From Okeania sp. KiyG1 (GTDB lineage: Bacteria; Cyanobacteriota; Cyanobacteriia; Cyanobacteriales; Microcoleaceae): a DNA stretch of 64,000 nucleotides. Both the position numbers and the translations under genes were made by a program. The stretch covers positions 62,001 through 126,000 of the forward strand of contig NZ_BLZO01000058.1 of NCBI RefSeq assembly GCF_014132355.1. Direction: 5' to 3'. The notes under the pieces are model-generated. The model saw only the letters and a list, made by a program, of their open reading frames with translations. It was not told the origin of the DNA and did not search any database. Position 1 is the stretch's first letter. Every line of letters begins with the position of its first letter. Below, in pieces: positions 1 through 9,072 of this stretch.

Positions 1-24
1 CTTGATGAATGGTCTCTGAAGCTA

Positions 25-131
25 TATAGCAGAAGGAAGAAGGTTTTAGTTATCTAGGAGAGAAGGAAAAATCTGATTTTGTCTGAGTTTTAAGCTTTTT
101 ATCTGTCCTAACCTTTCCTTCGACTGTTATA
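25..131. repeat. MITE-like element, TATAGCAG family, copy 1
   Basis: A roughly 105-bp element bounded by inverted ends TATAGCAG and CTGTTATA (one mismatch). It has an A/G-rich left half (GAAGGA repeats) and a shared core TTGTCTGAGTTTTAA. The same element occurs at 4989-5087 and 49078-49182, where the ends match perfectly (TATAGCAG/CTGCTATA). No coding capacity is visible. The class (non-autonomous TIR element) is inferred from the terminal inverted repeats and dispersed copies. Confidence 0.6.
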
Positions 132-171
132 ATATACTTTGAGGTTTAAACAAACTACTTAAAACAAAAAT

Positions 172-1290
172 ATGCCATCAAAGTCGAAAGTTACTAACAG
201 TAAACCCAAAATAACTAACGCACAAAAAGAAGCTGCTGAAGCTGAGATTAGGGAAAAGCAAAAGGCTGTTAATTATAGAACAACGGAATATCCAGTAGAA
301 GTTCTGGTTCAAAAGTATATGAAAGGAAGAGAAGACGATACTAATGAGTTATTTATACCTGATTATCAAAGAGAGATGATTTGGGATGAAGAAAGGCAAT
401 CAAAATTTATTGAGTCTGTATTTTTAGGATTACCAATACCTCCAGTATTTGTTGCTGATATTAATGATCAAGAAAATGAAGAAGATGAAGCTCGTTTAGA
501 AATTATTGATGGAACTCAACGTATTCGTACCTTAACTAGATTTATTAAAAATGAGCTAAAACTATGTGAATTAAAAAAGTTAAGTCAGCTTAATGATTTT
601 AAATTTGAAGACTTACCTCTTCCTCGTCAGAGACGCTTTAACAGAGCTACTGTTCGGATAATTGAATTAACAGAAAAAGCAGATGAGGAAACACGACGAG
701 ATATTTTTGAAAGAATTAATACAGGTAGTATTCAGTTAAATGAAATGGAAAAACGCAGAGGTATATACCCAGGAAGAGTTACTAATTTAATTGAAGAATT
801 ATCAAAATTACCAAAATTTAGGAATCTTTGTTCTTTTTCTCAAGCAGCTATTGAGCAACGAGATCCTCAAGAGTTTGTACTACGTTTTTTTGCTTTCTTG
901 AATAAGTATAAAAATTTTAATAGTCAATTGGGAGTAATTAATTTTCTTGATGAGTATTTGAAAAATGCTAATGATGATGAAAATATAAACTTAGAGAAAA
1001 TGCAGCATGAATTTGAAACAATGATAGAATTTGTCGAAAAACATTTTCGCGATGGTTTTCGTTCTGGTAAAAAATTAAATCAAACAACTACTAGGATTAA
1101 ATTTGAATCTCTTTCTGTAGGTGTTGCTCTTGCTTTGAGAGAAAAAAATAATCTTCATTATCAAGGAGATGATTTGCTGAATTCTCCTAAGAGTAATTTT
1201 CAAAATTACACGAAAAGTGATGCAAGCAGTTCTAATAAGAAGGTAGTTCGGCGAATTGAATATGTCAAGGATCAGTTATTAGGTAAATAA
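172..1290 (+). CDS. DUF262 (GmrSD/ParB-like NTPase) family protein
   Basis: Encodes 372 aa. After a basic, Lys/Ala-rich N-terminus of about 40 residues comes a DUF262 core: PDYQREMIWDEERQ near residue 63, the hydrophobic GLPIPPVFVA segment, then IIDGTQRIRTL near residue 113, the family's D-G-x-Q-R motif. DUF262 proteins include the N-terminal half of the GmrSD modification-dependent nuclease and are related to ParB/Srx NTPases. No DUF1524 HNH half is present here, so this is a stand-alone DUF262 protein. Its stop overlaps the next start by one base (TAATG), so the HEPN protein is almost certainly co-translated and is the likely effector. A defence or toxin-like role is inferred from this pairing. 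Confidence 0.85.
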   Translation: MPSKSKVTNSKPKITNAQKEAAEAEIREKQKAVNYRTTEYPVEVLVQKYMKGREDDTNELFIPDYQREMIWDEERQSKFIESVFLGLPIPPVFVADINDQENEEDEARLEIIDGTQRIRTLTRFIKNELKLCELKKLSQLNDFKFEDLPLPRQRRFNRATVRIIELTEKADEETRRDIFERINTGSIQLNEMEKRRGIYPGRVTNLIEELSKLPKFRNLCSFSQAAIEQRDPQEFVLRFFAFLNKYKNFNSQLGVINFLDEYLKNANDDENINLEKMQHEFETMIEFVEKHFRDGFRSGKKLNQTTTRIKFESLSVGVALALREKNNLHYQGDDLLNSPKSNFQNYTKSDASSSNKKVVRRIEYVKDQLLGK

Positions 1291-1970
1291 TGACAAGCAT
1301 ATTATTTCAATATTTTAATGAACGCTCTGAAGAAGTTAGTAAATATTTTATTTTCCTCCAAAGTTTACAGCAAGGAAAAATAAAATTAATCACAGAAAGT
1401 CAAGGAAATAGTAAAGCTAAAAAAATAGACACTGAATTAGAAAATACTCTGAAAGCGAGTGCTTATTTATTACTTTACAATTTAATAGAATCCACAATGA
1501 AGGATGCTATTGAAGCAATATTTGATGAGCTAAAAAATCAAGGAGTTTATTTTGATAATATTAGACCTGAATTACAGAAAATTGTGCTTCGTAATTTGAA
1601 GCAGAAAAATCCAGACAAAGTTCTTCAAAAAATTGGAGATATATCAAGAGATATTATTACTGTTGGATTTGATAAAGAAAAACTATTTTCTGGAAACATT
1701 GATGCTAAAAAAATTAAAGAAACAGCTCAGGAATATGGATTTTCTGCAAAAACAAAAATTGATAGTAGTGATTTATTGACAGTCAAGGATAACAGAAATG
1801 ATTTAGCACATGGCATTAGACCTTTTGCGGAAGTAGGAAAGGAAATAAGTGCTGACGAACTGATGGAAATTAAAAATAAAGTAGTAGAATATTTAAGACA
1901 AATTCTGGAAAATATTGAAACATATTTAGACAATCAAGAATATTTAGACTCATCTACAAATACTCCCTAA
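1290..1970 (+). CDS. HEPN-domain RNase-like protein (MAE_28990/MAE_18760 type)
   Basis: Encodes 226 aa, mostly helical. The C-terminal third has DNRNDLAHG near residue 170, matching the HEPN R-x4-6-H catalytic signature (R-N-D-L-A-H), followed by a long helix to the C-terminus. HEPN proteins of this type are metal-independent RNases common in toxin-antitoxin and abortive-infection systems, and in cyanobacteria they are often annotated beside DUF262 genes. The ATG at 1290 overlaps the upstream TAA, so translational coupling is expected. Family assignment rests on the motif and gene context. Nuclease activity is inferred. Confidence 0.75.
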   Translation: MTSILFQYFNERSEEVSKYFIFLQSLQQGKIKLITESQGNSKAKKIDTELENTLKASAYLLLYNLIESTMKDAIEAIFDELKNQGVYFDNIRPELQKIVLRNLKQKNPDKVLQKIGDISRDIITVGFDKEKLFSGNIDAKKIKETAQEYGFSAKTKIDSSDLLTVKDNRNDLAHGIRPFAEVGKEISADELMEIKNKVVEYLRQILENIETYLDNQEYLDSSTNTP

Positions 1971-2210
1971 TATTATGTTCAGATTATGAAATATAATTCA
2001 ATACGATTCATATAAGACCAAAACTTATAAGGTATCGATCTATAGACTCATGTACTTTCCTTCTCAGTACATCTCAATATTTGCAGAAATACTATTTTCC
2101 TATATATTCCCTGTTGCCTCTTGCCTAAAAGCGATAAATTTTTGGCTTTATTCAAAATTTAGATGCACCCTTCCTTCTTCCTTCTTCCTTCTTCCTTCTT
2201 CTAACTGTAT

Positions 2211-3878
2211 TTACTCTCTCCAACGACCAGAACGAAGAATACTAATAATTAACCACAACCCAAGAAAACTAGCTACTGCAAATAAAGCTTCACTTAACAC
2301 AGATAACTGACTACTTTGAGAACCCGCAGTTACAATAGCAGCACCAATAATTAACGAACCTACCACCACACTAAAAGATAGTCTATTAGCCGACTTATCT
2401 ACACTAATAGCCAAAGGTTCAATATCTTTTAAAGTCAAATTCCACTTCAATGTTTCAGAAGTAACTCTATCTAAAAGTAAGTCTAATTGACGAGGCGACT
2501 CTAAAGACAAATTCTTCACATCAATAGCTGTTCTTAATAATGTCTGAACTGGATCTTCCCCTAATAACTGTCGCCGAAATAGATCCGTCATTAATGGTCT
2601 AATCTCATCCAAAAGATTAAGTTGAGGGTAGAAACTACGAGCGACACCTTCCAAATTTGCTAAAGTTTTGGAATACAAACCCAAATTACTAGGCAATTTA
2701 ATTTTGTTATTACGACACAATTGTAATATGTCATAAAAAACTTCAGAAAAATTGATTTCAGCCAAGCTCAGATTATAATATTTCCGCAGCATTTTGCTAT
2801 ACTCATTTTCCACCTTAACTAAGTTTGGTTGTTGAGCGACTTCTGCCATTTGTAGAGTTAACTGAGTACATCTTTTAGCATCTAGATCGACGATCGCTAA
2901 TAATAATTCCGTTAAATTCTCCTGACTGCGAGGATCGAGACGACCAACCATTCCACAATCTAACAAAGCAATGCGCCCATCTTCCAGATAAAATATGTTA
3001 CCAGGATGAGGATCGGCGTGAAAAAAACCATTGATATAAAACTGTTGAAAGAAAGCACGACATAATAAAGTGGAGAGTGCTTGCTTTTCTGCATCTACAT
3101 CCCCATTATTGTTAATACCTTTGACCTTCGCTGATAAGATAGGTTTACCATTTAGCCATTCAAGAACTAATATTTTCGGAGTTGTTAGTTCCCAATATAC
3201 TTTCGGAAGCATTATTTGCTTGGGGTCAAACCACTTACTGGTAGATAAGTCTCGACGTAGTTCATCGGTATAACCAGCTTCCTTGGTGAAGTCAAGTTCA
3301 GCTTTCAGAGCAACACTAAATTCTTCCGCAACAGAAACTATATCGTAGTCATTGCCAAAATCTGTGAATGAGACTAATTCAGCTAAACTTTTTAGCAGGG
3401 ATGTATCTTTGTCAATTATTCTGTCAATACCTGGACGTTGAACTTTTAGAGCTACTTCCGTACCATCTTTTAAAGTCGCTTTATAAGTTTGAGCGATGGA
3501 ACCCGCTGCTACACATTCAGGGTTAACGTAGCTAAATACCTCTTCTAAAGGTTGAGATAATTGTTGACGAATTAAGACTTCTACTTCTGACCAAGGTACT
3601 GCTGGTACATTGGCCTGCAAACTTGACAAAGTATTTATATAGTCTGCTGGTAATAGGTCTGGACGGGTACTGAGTAGCTGGCCGAGCTTTACATATACTG
3701 GGCCTAAATCTACCAGAATATTGCGTAGAACTTCTGGTGTTGGTATGTCTGGTTCCCCAGCTTTGCCCCCTGTGAGAAGGGTTTTCATATAGCCCCAACC
3801 ATTACGGAACACAATTTCGACTATTTCAGCTCGGCGAGAATTAGTTGCTGTCAGGCTAGATAACACGGGGCCTCCCAA
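2211..3878 (-). CDS. AarF/ABC1/UbiB kinase family protein
   Basis: Encodes 555 aa, the usual length for cyanobacterial ABC1 kinases. It has the family-specific KxGQ motif (VKLGQ, residues 63-67), the Ala-rich loop AAGS (124-127) replacing a normal P-loop, the ALK lysine (145), HADPHPGN as the catalytic/metal loop, and DCGMVG in the DFG position. Two hydrophobic C-terminal segments (roughly residues 500-520 and 528-548) look like the membrane anchor. UbiB-family proteins are atypical ATPases/kinases linked to prenylquinone metabolism or membrane lipid homeostasis; cyanobacteria carry several paralogs and the specific role cannot be read here. The gene is monocistronic and convergent with the HEPN gene. 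Confidence 0.93.
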   Translation of the reverse strand: MGGPVLSSLTATNSRRAEIVEIVFRNGWGYMKTLLTGGKAGEPDIPTPEVLRNILVDLGPVYVKLGQLLSTRPDLLPADYINTLSSLQANVPAVPWSEVEVLIRQQLSQPLEEVFSYVNPECVAAGSIAQTYKATLKDGTEVALKVQRPGIDRIIDKDTSLLKSLAELVSFTDFGNDYDIVSVAEEFSVALKAELDFTKEAGYTDELRRDLSTSKWFDPKQIMLPKVYWELTTPKILVLEWLNGKPILSAKVKGINNNGDVDAEKQALSTLLCRAFFQQFYINGFFHADPHPGNIFYLEDGRIALLDCGMVGRLDPRSQENLTELLLAIVDLDAKRCTQLTLQMAEVAQQPNLVKVENEYSKMLRKYYNLSLAEINFSEVFYDILQLCRNNKIKLPSNLGLYSKTLANLEGVARSFYPQLNLLDEIRPLMTDLFRRQLLGEDPVQTLLRTAIDVKNLSLESPRQLDLLLDRVTSETLKWNLTLKDIEPLAISVDKSANRLSFSVVVGSLIIGAAIVTAGSQSSQLSVLSEALFAVASFLGLWLIISILRSGRWRE

Positions 3879-4503
3879 TGATTGGATTGATGTTTATTTT
3901 ACCTATAGGGACAATTTAATGTATCTAAATATTAGGATAACGTCGATCAGAAGCTGATGCATTGTGAGTAACTTTAATTTCAGCTATAGACTTTTTTTCC
4001 CTTATTTATACTGACTTTTAAGAATTTTATCCGAAATAAAATGTATCAGTTATCAGTAAAACAAAAACTTTTGACTTTTTATTTTTGACTTTTGTTTAAA
4101 TCAATGGTATCTATTTTGACAGCAAGAAAACTATAAATTATACAAATTTCTGCTTTACATTATTCCCAAAGTTCTTTATATTTATTTTATAATCAATAAA
4201 GATATGTAGTCAGGAATCCCAGGACTAAAGTTCAAGGGCCTGGACAGACTGCTCGAAGTCTTTGCCAGCCAACACCTGACTAGCCTTATACCTTTGCAGT
4301 TTAAGTTACAGGTCAGTGTTAAAGTTCCTATCTTGAGATGCTCTGCCAGTCCCATGCTCTAGAACTCAATGGTTAAACAGGCATAGTTGGTTAAGCCAGT
4401 ACCTTTGACATAGTACCGACCTATAGCATTGTCATTTTGGCTGCCGATCTTTATTTATCCCCTAGCTAAGGCTAAGGGTTTCCAAATTACCAAAGTATTT
4501 TAG
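3879..4503. other. Intergenic region with an unexplained, less AT-rich island (about 4205-4500)
   Basis: The first 320 bases are AT-rich and featureless. From about 4205 to 4495 the composition becomes visibly less AT-rich than the flanks. Short stem candidates appear: TAGTC/GACTA near 4208-4228, AGACT/AGTCT near 4248-4264, and a repeated TGGTTAA near 4370-4395. No convincing reading frame or recognised RNA family was found. A structured RNA, a long 5' leader of the 4504 gene or an old insertion remnant all remain possible. Confidence 0.35.
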
Positions 4504-4770
4504 ATGAATAATATAGAATCTATCGCAATTGAACGGTTTCAGACTCAGAGTCCTATAGATTTAGACAGTTGTCAGTTAAACCGCGAGTTAGTTGGGTCTA
4601 GGGTAGTAATGGTGATTGACTGCCCATCTACGGAAAAGTGCCATCAGCTTTGGCGCGATCGCTACCTATTAATGCGTCGGTGTTTAGATTTATGGTTAGC
4701 TCATCAAATCGTAATTAGTTATAAGGGACATCCTTACGGTCGTACTCCAATGCGTCAATCTTTAGCCTGA
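4504..4770 (+). CDS. Small hypothetical protein, probably conserved in cyanobacteria
   Basis: Encodes 88 aa. I recognise no domain. It has balanced, protein-like composition rather than the repeat-like translation of nearby spurious frames, with a basic/aromatic segment (LWRDRYLLMRRCLDLWL, residues 49-65) that could form an amphipathic helix. A HIP1 site (GCGATCGC) lies inside the gene. Start: ATG at 4504, preceded by TTTTAG with no clear Shine-Dalgarno sequence. It stands alone, followed by a hairpin at 4945-4964. Function unknown. Confidence 0.6.
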   Translation: MNNIESIAIERFQTQSPIDLDSCQLNRELVGSRVVMVIDCPSTEKCHQLWRDRYLLMRRCLDLWLAHQIVISYKGHPYGRTPMRQSLA

Positions 4771-4944
4771 TTATTTTTTGAGTTAAATTATACATATAGC
4801 AATTTTCATACTGGTGAGATATAGAACTTGAATACAAGTGTGAATGGTATAGCTATGAATTAATATTCTTAATAGATTCTACCCTTCTACTAAGACTTGT
4901 TCGAGTTGCAGTAGGGCGCTATATAATATATAGATTACAGCTAG

Positions 4945-4976
4945 CGGTGTGCAATGGCGCACCGTTAATATTTTTT
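4945..4976 (+). terminator. Candidate intrinsic terminator or small hairpin
   Basis: CGGTGTGC and GCGCACCG pair with one G-U around an AATG loop (4945-4964). After TTAATA follow six T residues (4971-4976). It lies about 175 bp past the 88-aa gene. The gap between stem and T-run is longer than ideal, so it may instead belong to a repeat. Confidence 0.4.
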
Positions 4977-4988
4977 GTCAATTTTAGT

Positions 4989-5087
4989 TATAGCAGAAGA
5001 AAGAAGAAAGAAGGAAAAAGGAAAAGTATTACGTTGTCTGAGTTTTAAACTTTTGAACTATCAAACACCTTTCGTTCGACTGCTATA
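4989..5087. repeat. MITE-like element, TATAGCAG family, copy 2
   Basis: Perfect 8-bp inverted ends TATAGCAG/CTGCTATA, with the same A/G-rich left half and TTGTCTGAGTTTTAA core as copies 25-131 and 49078-49182. Confidence 0.65.
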
Positions 5088-5310
5088 GAAATAATTTTGT
5101 TAAAAATTAGACATCTCCAATAATAAAAATCAAATTAATTCTCGTACATAAATCATTAATTATTTCCCACTAATTCCTCTTTTATGGAGATTTCTATTAC
5201 TGCTATTGTCTGTTGTCTTAATATTTTCTATACAACCACGTTAAAAACTACTATAGACATTAAAAATAAGTACCTATGCAAAATTAATTTAACATTTTTA
5301 GTAGGTAACA

Positions 5311-5373
5311 GGGAATAGGGAATAGGGAATAGGGAATAGGGAATAGGGAATAGGGAATAGGGAATAGAGAATA
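5311..5373. repeat. Heptamer tandem repeat (GGGAATA)n
   Basis: Eight consecutive GGGAATA units followed by a GAGAATA variant. The same heptamer, or its complement TTCCCTG, recurs at about 32336-32396, 35467-35513, 60026-60063 and 61803-61834. This is the short tandemly repeated repetitive (STRR) type known from filamentous cyanobacteria. Confidence 0.85.
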
Positions 5374-5470
5374 AAATATATATATTTTTGTGCTAGAGAT
5401 GCCAATCTAAAAATAATTTTTCCTACCTATTTAAGCTGACCACCAAATATAAAATTAATTTTGCTTGACT

Positions 5471-5592
5471 ACTAATACCATTTTTATGTGAAGCTGTGCA
5501 GAATTATGAATTCATTAATTTCCCTGTCTTTATCTACTATCAATTCTGATTAAAATTTTATTCTATGCAACTTCTATTAATTTGGTATTAGT
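5471..5592. repeat. MITE-like element with ATACCA termini
   Basis: Perfect 10-bp inverted ends ACTAATACCA and TGGTATTAGT enclose about 100 bp of AT-rich non-coding DNA. Related ends (ATACCAATTT...AAATTGGTAT) bound elements at 7423-7615, 23497-23695, 23803-24015, 26578-26752, 26778-27000, 32174-32280 and 35312-35418. The rest of 5593-5983 holds one more looser pair of such ends (near 5790 and 5870) and nothing else recognisable. Confidence 0.6.
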
Positions 5593-5983
5593 AAAAGTAT
5601 ATAAAGGAAAGTTGAACGAATTAAGTTTTATATCTACTTGATCAGACTGACGTTTGTTTATTTATTTATGGTTGCTCCTGTGGGTCGTTTCGGACAAAAA
5701 TACGTTGTACTGTGTAAGTCCTATATATAATAAATAATCAAGAAGATAGCAGTGCTAAATGATTTGTAAAAAATTCACGCAATAAATAATACCAAATTCA
5801 AAAAAGGTCGTTACAGTATTAATCTCTAAATTCCGACCTGCAGAGAAAACCACTGTAGCAATATTTTATGAAATTGGTATAAAAAATCTGAAATTATTAC
5901 CCCTTTTTCCTAATTTAAATAAATTTTATACACAACAAAAATATAACTACTATATATTTTCAGTCAATATTGAAAATGAACTG

Positions 5984-7069
5984 ATGTTAGATATTTCTCA
6001 AACAACTAAACCTATTCAGAAAATTCTATTTGGCAGTCCAGGTACAGGCAAAAGTTATAAAGTGCGAGAGATAGCAACTAATTCCTTGGGAATTAAATGG
6101 CATGAACAAACAAAATCATTAGAAAACACAATTAAAACAGTATTTCATCCTGAATATACTTATGCTGATTTTGTCGGAAAATTATTGCCACAGACTATCG
6201 GCAGTTCGGTTATATATAAATTTTATCAAGGTCATTTTTTACGAGCATTAGGATTAGCTTACAAAAATTTAATTAATAATAATAATGAGAATGTGCTGTT
6301 AGTAATTGACGAATTAAACCGAGGTAATGCTGCTGCTATATTCGGTCCGATTTTTCAATTGTTAGATAGAGAAACAGATAATTGGTCAACTTATGATGTT
6401 AATTTATCAGAGTTAGAAATAGTGGCTTTGTTAGGGTCGATGGGGTATGATGCTCAAACAACTGATAAAAATATACAAGTGGATGGAAGTAATTTTGATG
6501 TTTTTTGTAAGATGACAAAGATGAATTTAGAAATGAGTAATAATCAGGATGGTTTAAGAGTATTAGAAAATTTGACAAGTCAGAGAATTTCTATTCCTAG
6601 AAATTTATCGATTATTGCGACGATTAATACTTCGGATGAGTCTATTTATTATCTGGATAGTGCATTCAAACGGAGATGGGATTGGGAATATGTGGATGTG
6701 CCTGGTTATGGAATAGAAAAAATTAAAGATATAGCGATTGAGGGTAGGGATGAGAAATGGGTTTCTTTTGTGAATAAGTTGAATGATTTTATTAAGGTCA
6801 ACCATCATCTAATTCGCCGCATTGAAGATAAACAAATTGGGGTTTGGTTTTTGAAGTCTGAAGATAATCAAGTTACTAAAGAATCTATAGAGAATAAGTT
6901 AATGTTTTATCTGTGGGATAGTGTATTTCCTAGAGATAGAAGACCTTTGGAAGATTTATTATCAAAAGGGGATAAACAAAGTATTAAATTAATTACATAT
7001 TCTGATTTTATTGCTTTATCTGATGATTTTATTGATGGGATTATTTCTTGTGAATGGTTGACTTTTTAA
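5984..7069 (+). CDS. McrB-like AAA+ GTPase (LlaJI/McrBC-type restriction subunit)
   Basis: Encodes 361 aa. Walker A GSPGTGKS is at residues 17-24 and Walker B VLLVIDE at 104-110, followed by LNRGNAAAIFG. INTSDESI (214-221) sits where McrB carries its GTP-selective NTxD motif, followed by FKRRW (arginine finger region). McrB proteins hydrolyse GTP and drive DNA translocation for a nuclease partner. The domain begins almost at the N-terminus, so the DNA-recognition domain normally ahead of it in McrB or LlaJI.R1 is absent. The likely partner is the LlaJI-like nuclease at 9073-10917 on the same strand, but 2 kb of repeat-filled DNA separates them. The ATG at 5984 has only a weak ribosome site. 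Confidence 0.88.
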   Translation: MLDISQTTKPIQKILFGSPGTGKSYKVREIATNSLGIKWHEQTKSLENTIKTVFHPEYTYADFVGKLLPQTIGSSVIYKFYQGHFLRALGLAYKNLINNNNENVLLVIDELNRGNAAAIFGPIFQLLDRETDNWSTYDVNLSELEIVALLGSMGYDAQTTDKNIQVDGSNFDVFCKMTKMNLEMSNNQDGLRVLENLTSQRISIPRNLSIIATINTSDESIYYLDSAFKRRWDWEYVDVPGYGIEKIKDIAIEGRDEKWVSFVNKLNDFIKVNHHLIRRIEDKQIGVWFLKSEDNQVTKESIENKLMFYLWDSVFPRDRRPLEDLLSKGDKQSIKLITYSDFIALSDDFIDGIISCEWLTF

Positions 7070-7957
7070 GTGATTTTATTTTTTGCTGTTTATAGAGGAT
7101 ATTTAATACAGGAAAAGGCAGAGGGTAGAAGGAAAGAGTTCAAGAATTTAGAATTTAGAATTTAGAATTTAGAATTACTTCTCCTTGAAAAGAAGAGGAT
7201 TGGGTTAAAAGGAATTTTTTTCTTCTCTTGGTCGATTGGATATGCTGAGGAGACCTAGCCATCCCACCCTTCGGGAAGCTCCACTAACAGAGGCTTTATA
7301 CTTTAATTTTTCGGTAAGATTTTCAACCAGATTTAGTATTATAAAAATTGTTACTTAATTTGCTCGTAATTTCTTTAACAATTTCTCGAACGCTTGAGTT
7401 TTTTTACCGAAAAACTATGGTCTAATACCAAATTGATAAATATTTGCTACAAATAGCTAGGATATTTATTAGGAATCAGGAGTCATGAGTCGTATGGGAA
7501 TAGCTTTAATACCATTTTTTATGGCGTAAATCATCTTTTTTTTTAAATGACATTTCCTGTAAAGTATTTTTATTGCTCTTACTATTCGTAACATTCTTTT
7601 TTAAAATTGGTATAAAGCCTCCCCCTTTTAAGAGGATAAAAAAAGAGAATATTCGTGATCTAAAGCCTCCTTATTGTAGAGGTACTGATAACTGATAACT
7701 GATAACTGATAACTGAAATGACTACTGCCAGGTGCAATAATTATTGTATTTTTTGTTGATACTAACTCTTGCCGTTGTTCGTGTAATTTTATTGCTTGTA
7801 TCTAATAATTTTTCTCTTTATTCATACTTAATTCTCAGTAAACGTTGCGATCGAATTGAGGATGACTGTAGATATGTTCTAATATACTGCTGATAATTTC
7901 TAGAGCAAAATAAGATTGTTGATTATTAGACCGCGATTTATTTTTAGGAGACATCTA
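7070..7957. other. Repeat-filled spacer inside the restriction locus, part 1
   Basis: No credible gene. It contains an AATTTAG heptamer run (about 7143-7175), a fragment shared with other spacers (CTTCTCTTGGTCGAT near 7222, recurring at 13983 and 57980), a TIR element at 7423-7615, and four to five ACTGATA units at about 7686-7716. Confidence 0.7.
7423..7615. repeat. MITE-like element, ATACCA family
   Basis: Left end TAATACCAAATTGATAAATA followed by TTTGCTACAAAT; right end GTAACATTC...AAAATTGGTATAA. The same two end types occur together at 23497-23695, 26578-26752 and 26778-27000, so the boundaries are supported by copies. Confidence 0.6.
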
Positions 7958-8456
7958 GTGGTTTTGTTGCGTATGTCGCAATAGGAGTTTTTACTCAGTC
8001 TGATATTTTTTTTGGCAGTCGGTGGTTTTGTTGCGTATGTCGCAATAGGAGTTTTTACTCAGTCTGATATTTTTTGGCAGTCGGTGGTTTTGTTGCGTAT
8101 GTCGCAATAGGAGTTTTTACTCAGTCTGATATTTTTTTTGGCAGTCGGTGGTTTTGTTGCGTATGTCGCAATAGGAGTTTTTACTCAGTCTGATATTTTT
8201 TGGCAGTCGGTGGTTTTGTTGCGTATGTCGCAATAGGAGTTTTTACTCAGTCTGATATTTTTTTTGGCAGTCGGTGGTTTTGTTGCGTATGTCGCAATAG
8301 GAGTTTTTACTCAGTCTGATATTTTTTTTGGCAGTCGGTGGTTTTGTTGCGTATGTCGCAATAGGAGTTTTTGCTTAGTCTGATATTTTTTTTGGCAGTC
8401 GGTGGTTTTGTTGCGTATGTCGCAATAGGAGTTTTTGCTTAGTCTGATATTTTTGT
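7958..8456. repeat. Eight-copy 62/64-bp tandem array with internal hairpins
   Basis: Eight units whose GTTTTGTTGCG motif starts at 7961, 8025, 8087, 8151, 8213, 8277, 8341 and 8405. Spacing is 64 or 62 bp, set by 8 or 6 T residues after TCTGATA. Each unit carries TTGCG-tatgt-CGCAA and, in the first six, GAGT-tttt-ACTC hairpins; the last two units change ACTCAG to GCTTAG, losing the second hairpin. The period is not a multiple of three and stops occur in the frames, so it is non-coding. Confidence 0.95.
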
Positions 8457-9072
8457 GACAGTTAATAGAGTTGTTGCGGATAAGAAGCGAAGAAGAAATT
8501 AATGTTTTGGTTTTATAATCACTAATTAGGGCTTGCTGATTAATCCTAAAAGTATTGAAATATCAAGGTTTCAGCCTTATTAGGTTGAAAAAAAGTGCCA
8601 GCTTTTCGCTCAAGAAAGCTCAAAAAACTAGCATTTTGGGCAAGAGTTGGGCAGAAAAATTAAGGGACAATTCTTTCTACTAAATCCTCTGTAATTCCCA
8701 TTTATCCTGACTCCTGACTCCTGACTCCTACCCTCACCCATAAGACTTTTTCAGCAAACCCTAATTATCTGAGTTTAATATTAGTCCCTAAATTTATTTA
8801 TCTGCTTTACCGAATAATTAATAATTAATAATTAAATAATTCGCGCCTTGAAGCCTCCCCTTTTAAGGGGAAAAAAGCGGTCGAGGGATGGCGAGGTCCC
8901 CTCGCTATATCCAATCTACCAAGAGAAGAAATAATATTTCCTTATATTCAATTCCGTAGCGGTTTTAACCAGAGGTAATTATCAATTATCAATTATCAAT
9001 TATCAATTAATGAATTCTTCCTTGCTTCCCTCTCTCCTAGATAACTAAACACTTTCTTCCTTCCTCATAAAA
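8457..9072. other. Repeat-filled spacer inside the restriction locus, part 2
   Basis: No gene seen. About 8816-8895 holds an AATAATTAATA run plus a CCTTGAAGCCTCCCCTTTTA segment like the units at 48.1-48.8 kb. About 8935-9012 is a dispersed repeat (TTATATTCAATTCCGTAGCGG ending in TATCAATTATCAATTA) also found at 16361-16440 and 38065-38137. Confidence 0.6.

Noticed and set aside
2050-2310. 86-codon plus-strand frame overlapping the UbiB gene's 3' end
   Set aside because: Translates a CTTCTTC repeat and the antisense of the UbiB gene; no ribosome site or protein-like pattern.
4205-4500. tmRNA, RNase P RNA or SRP RNA
   Set aside because: I looked for the conserved cores of these RNAs on both strands and found none; kept only as an unexplained island.
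7958-8456. CRISPR array or protein tandem repeat at the 62/64-bp units
   Set aside because: No unique spacers, and the period is not a multiple of three with stops in the frames.
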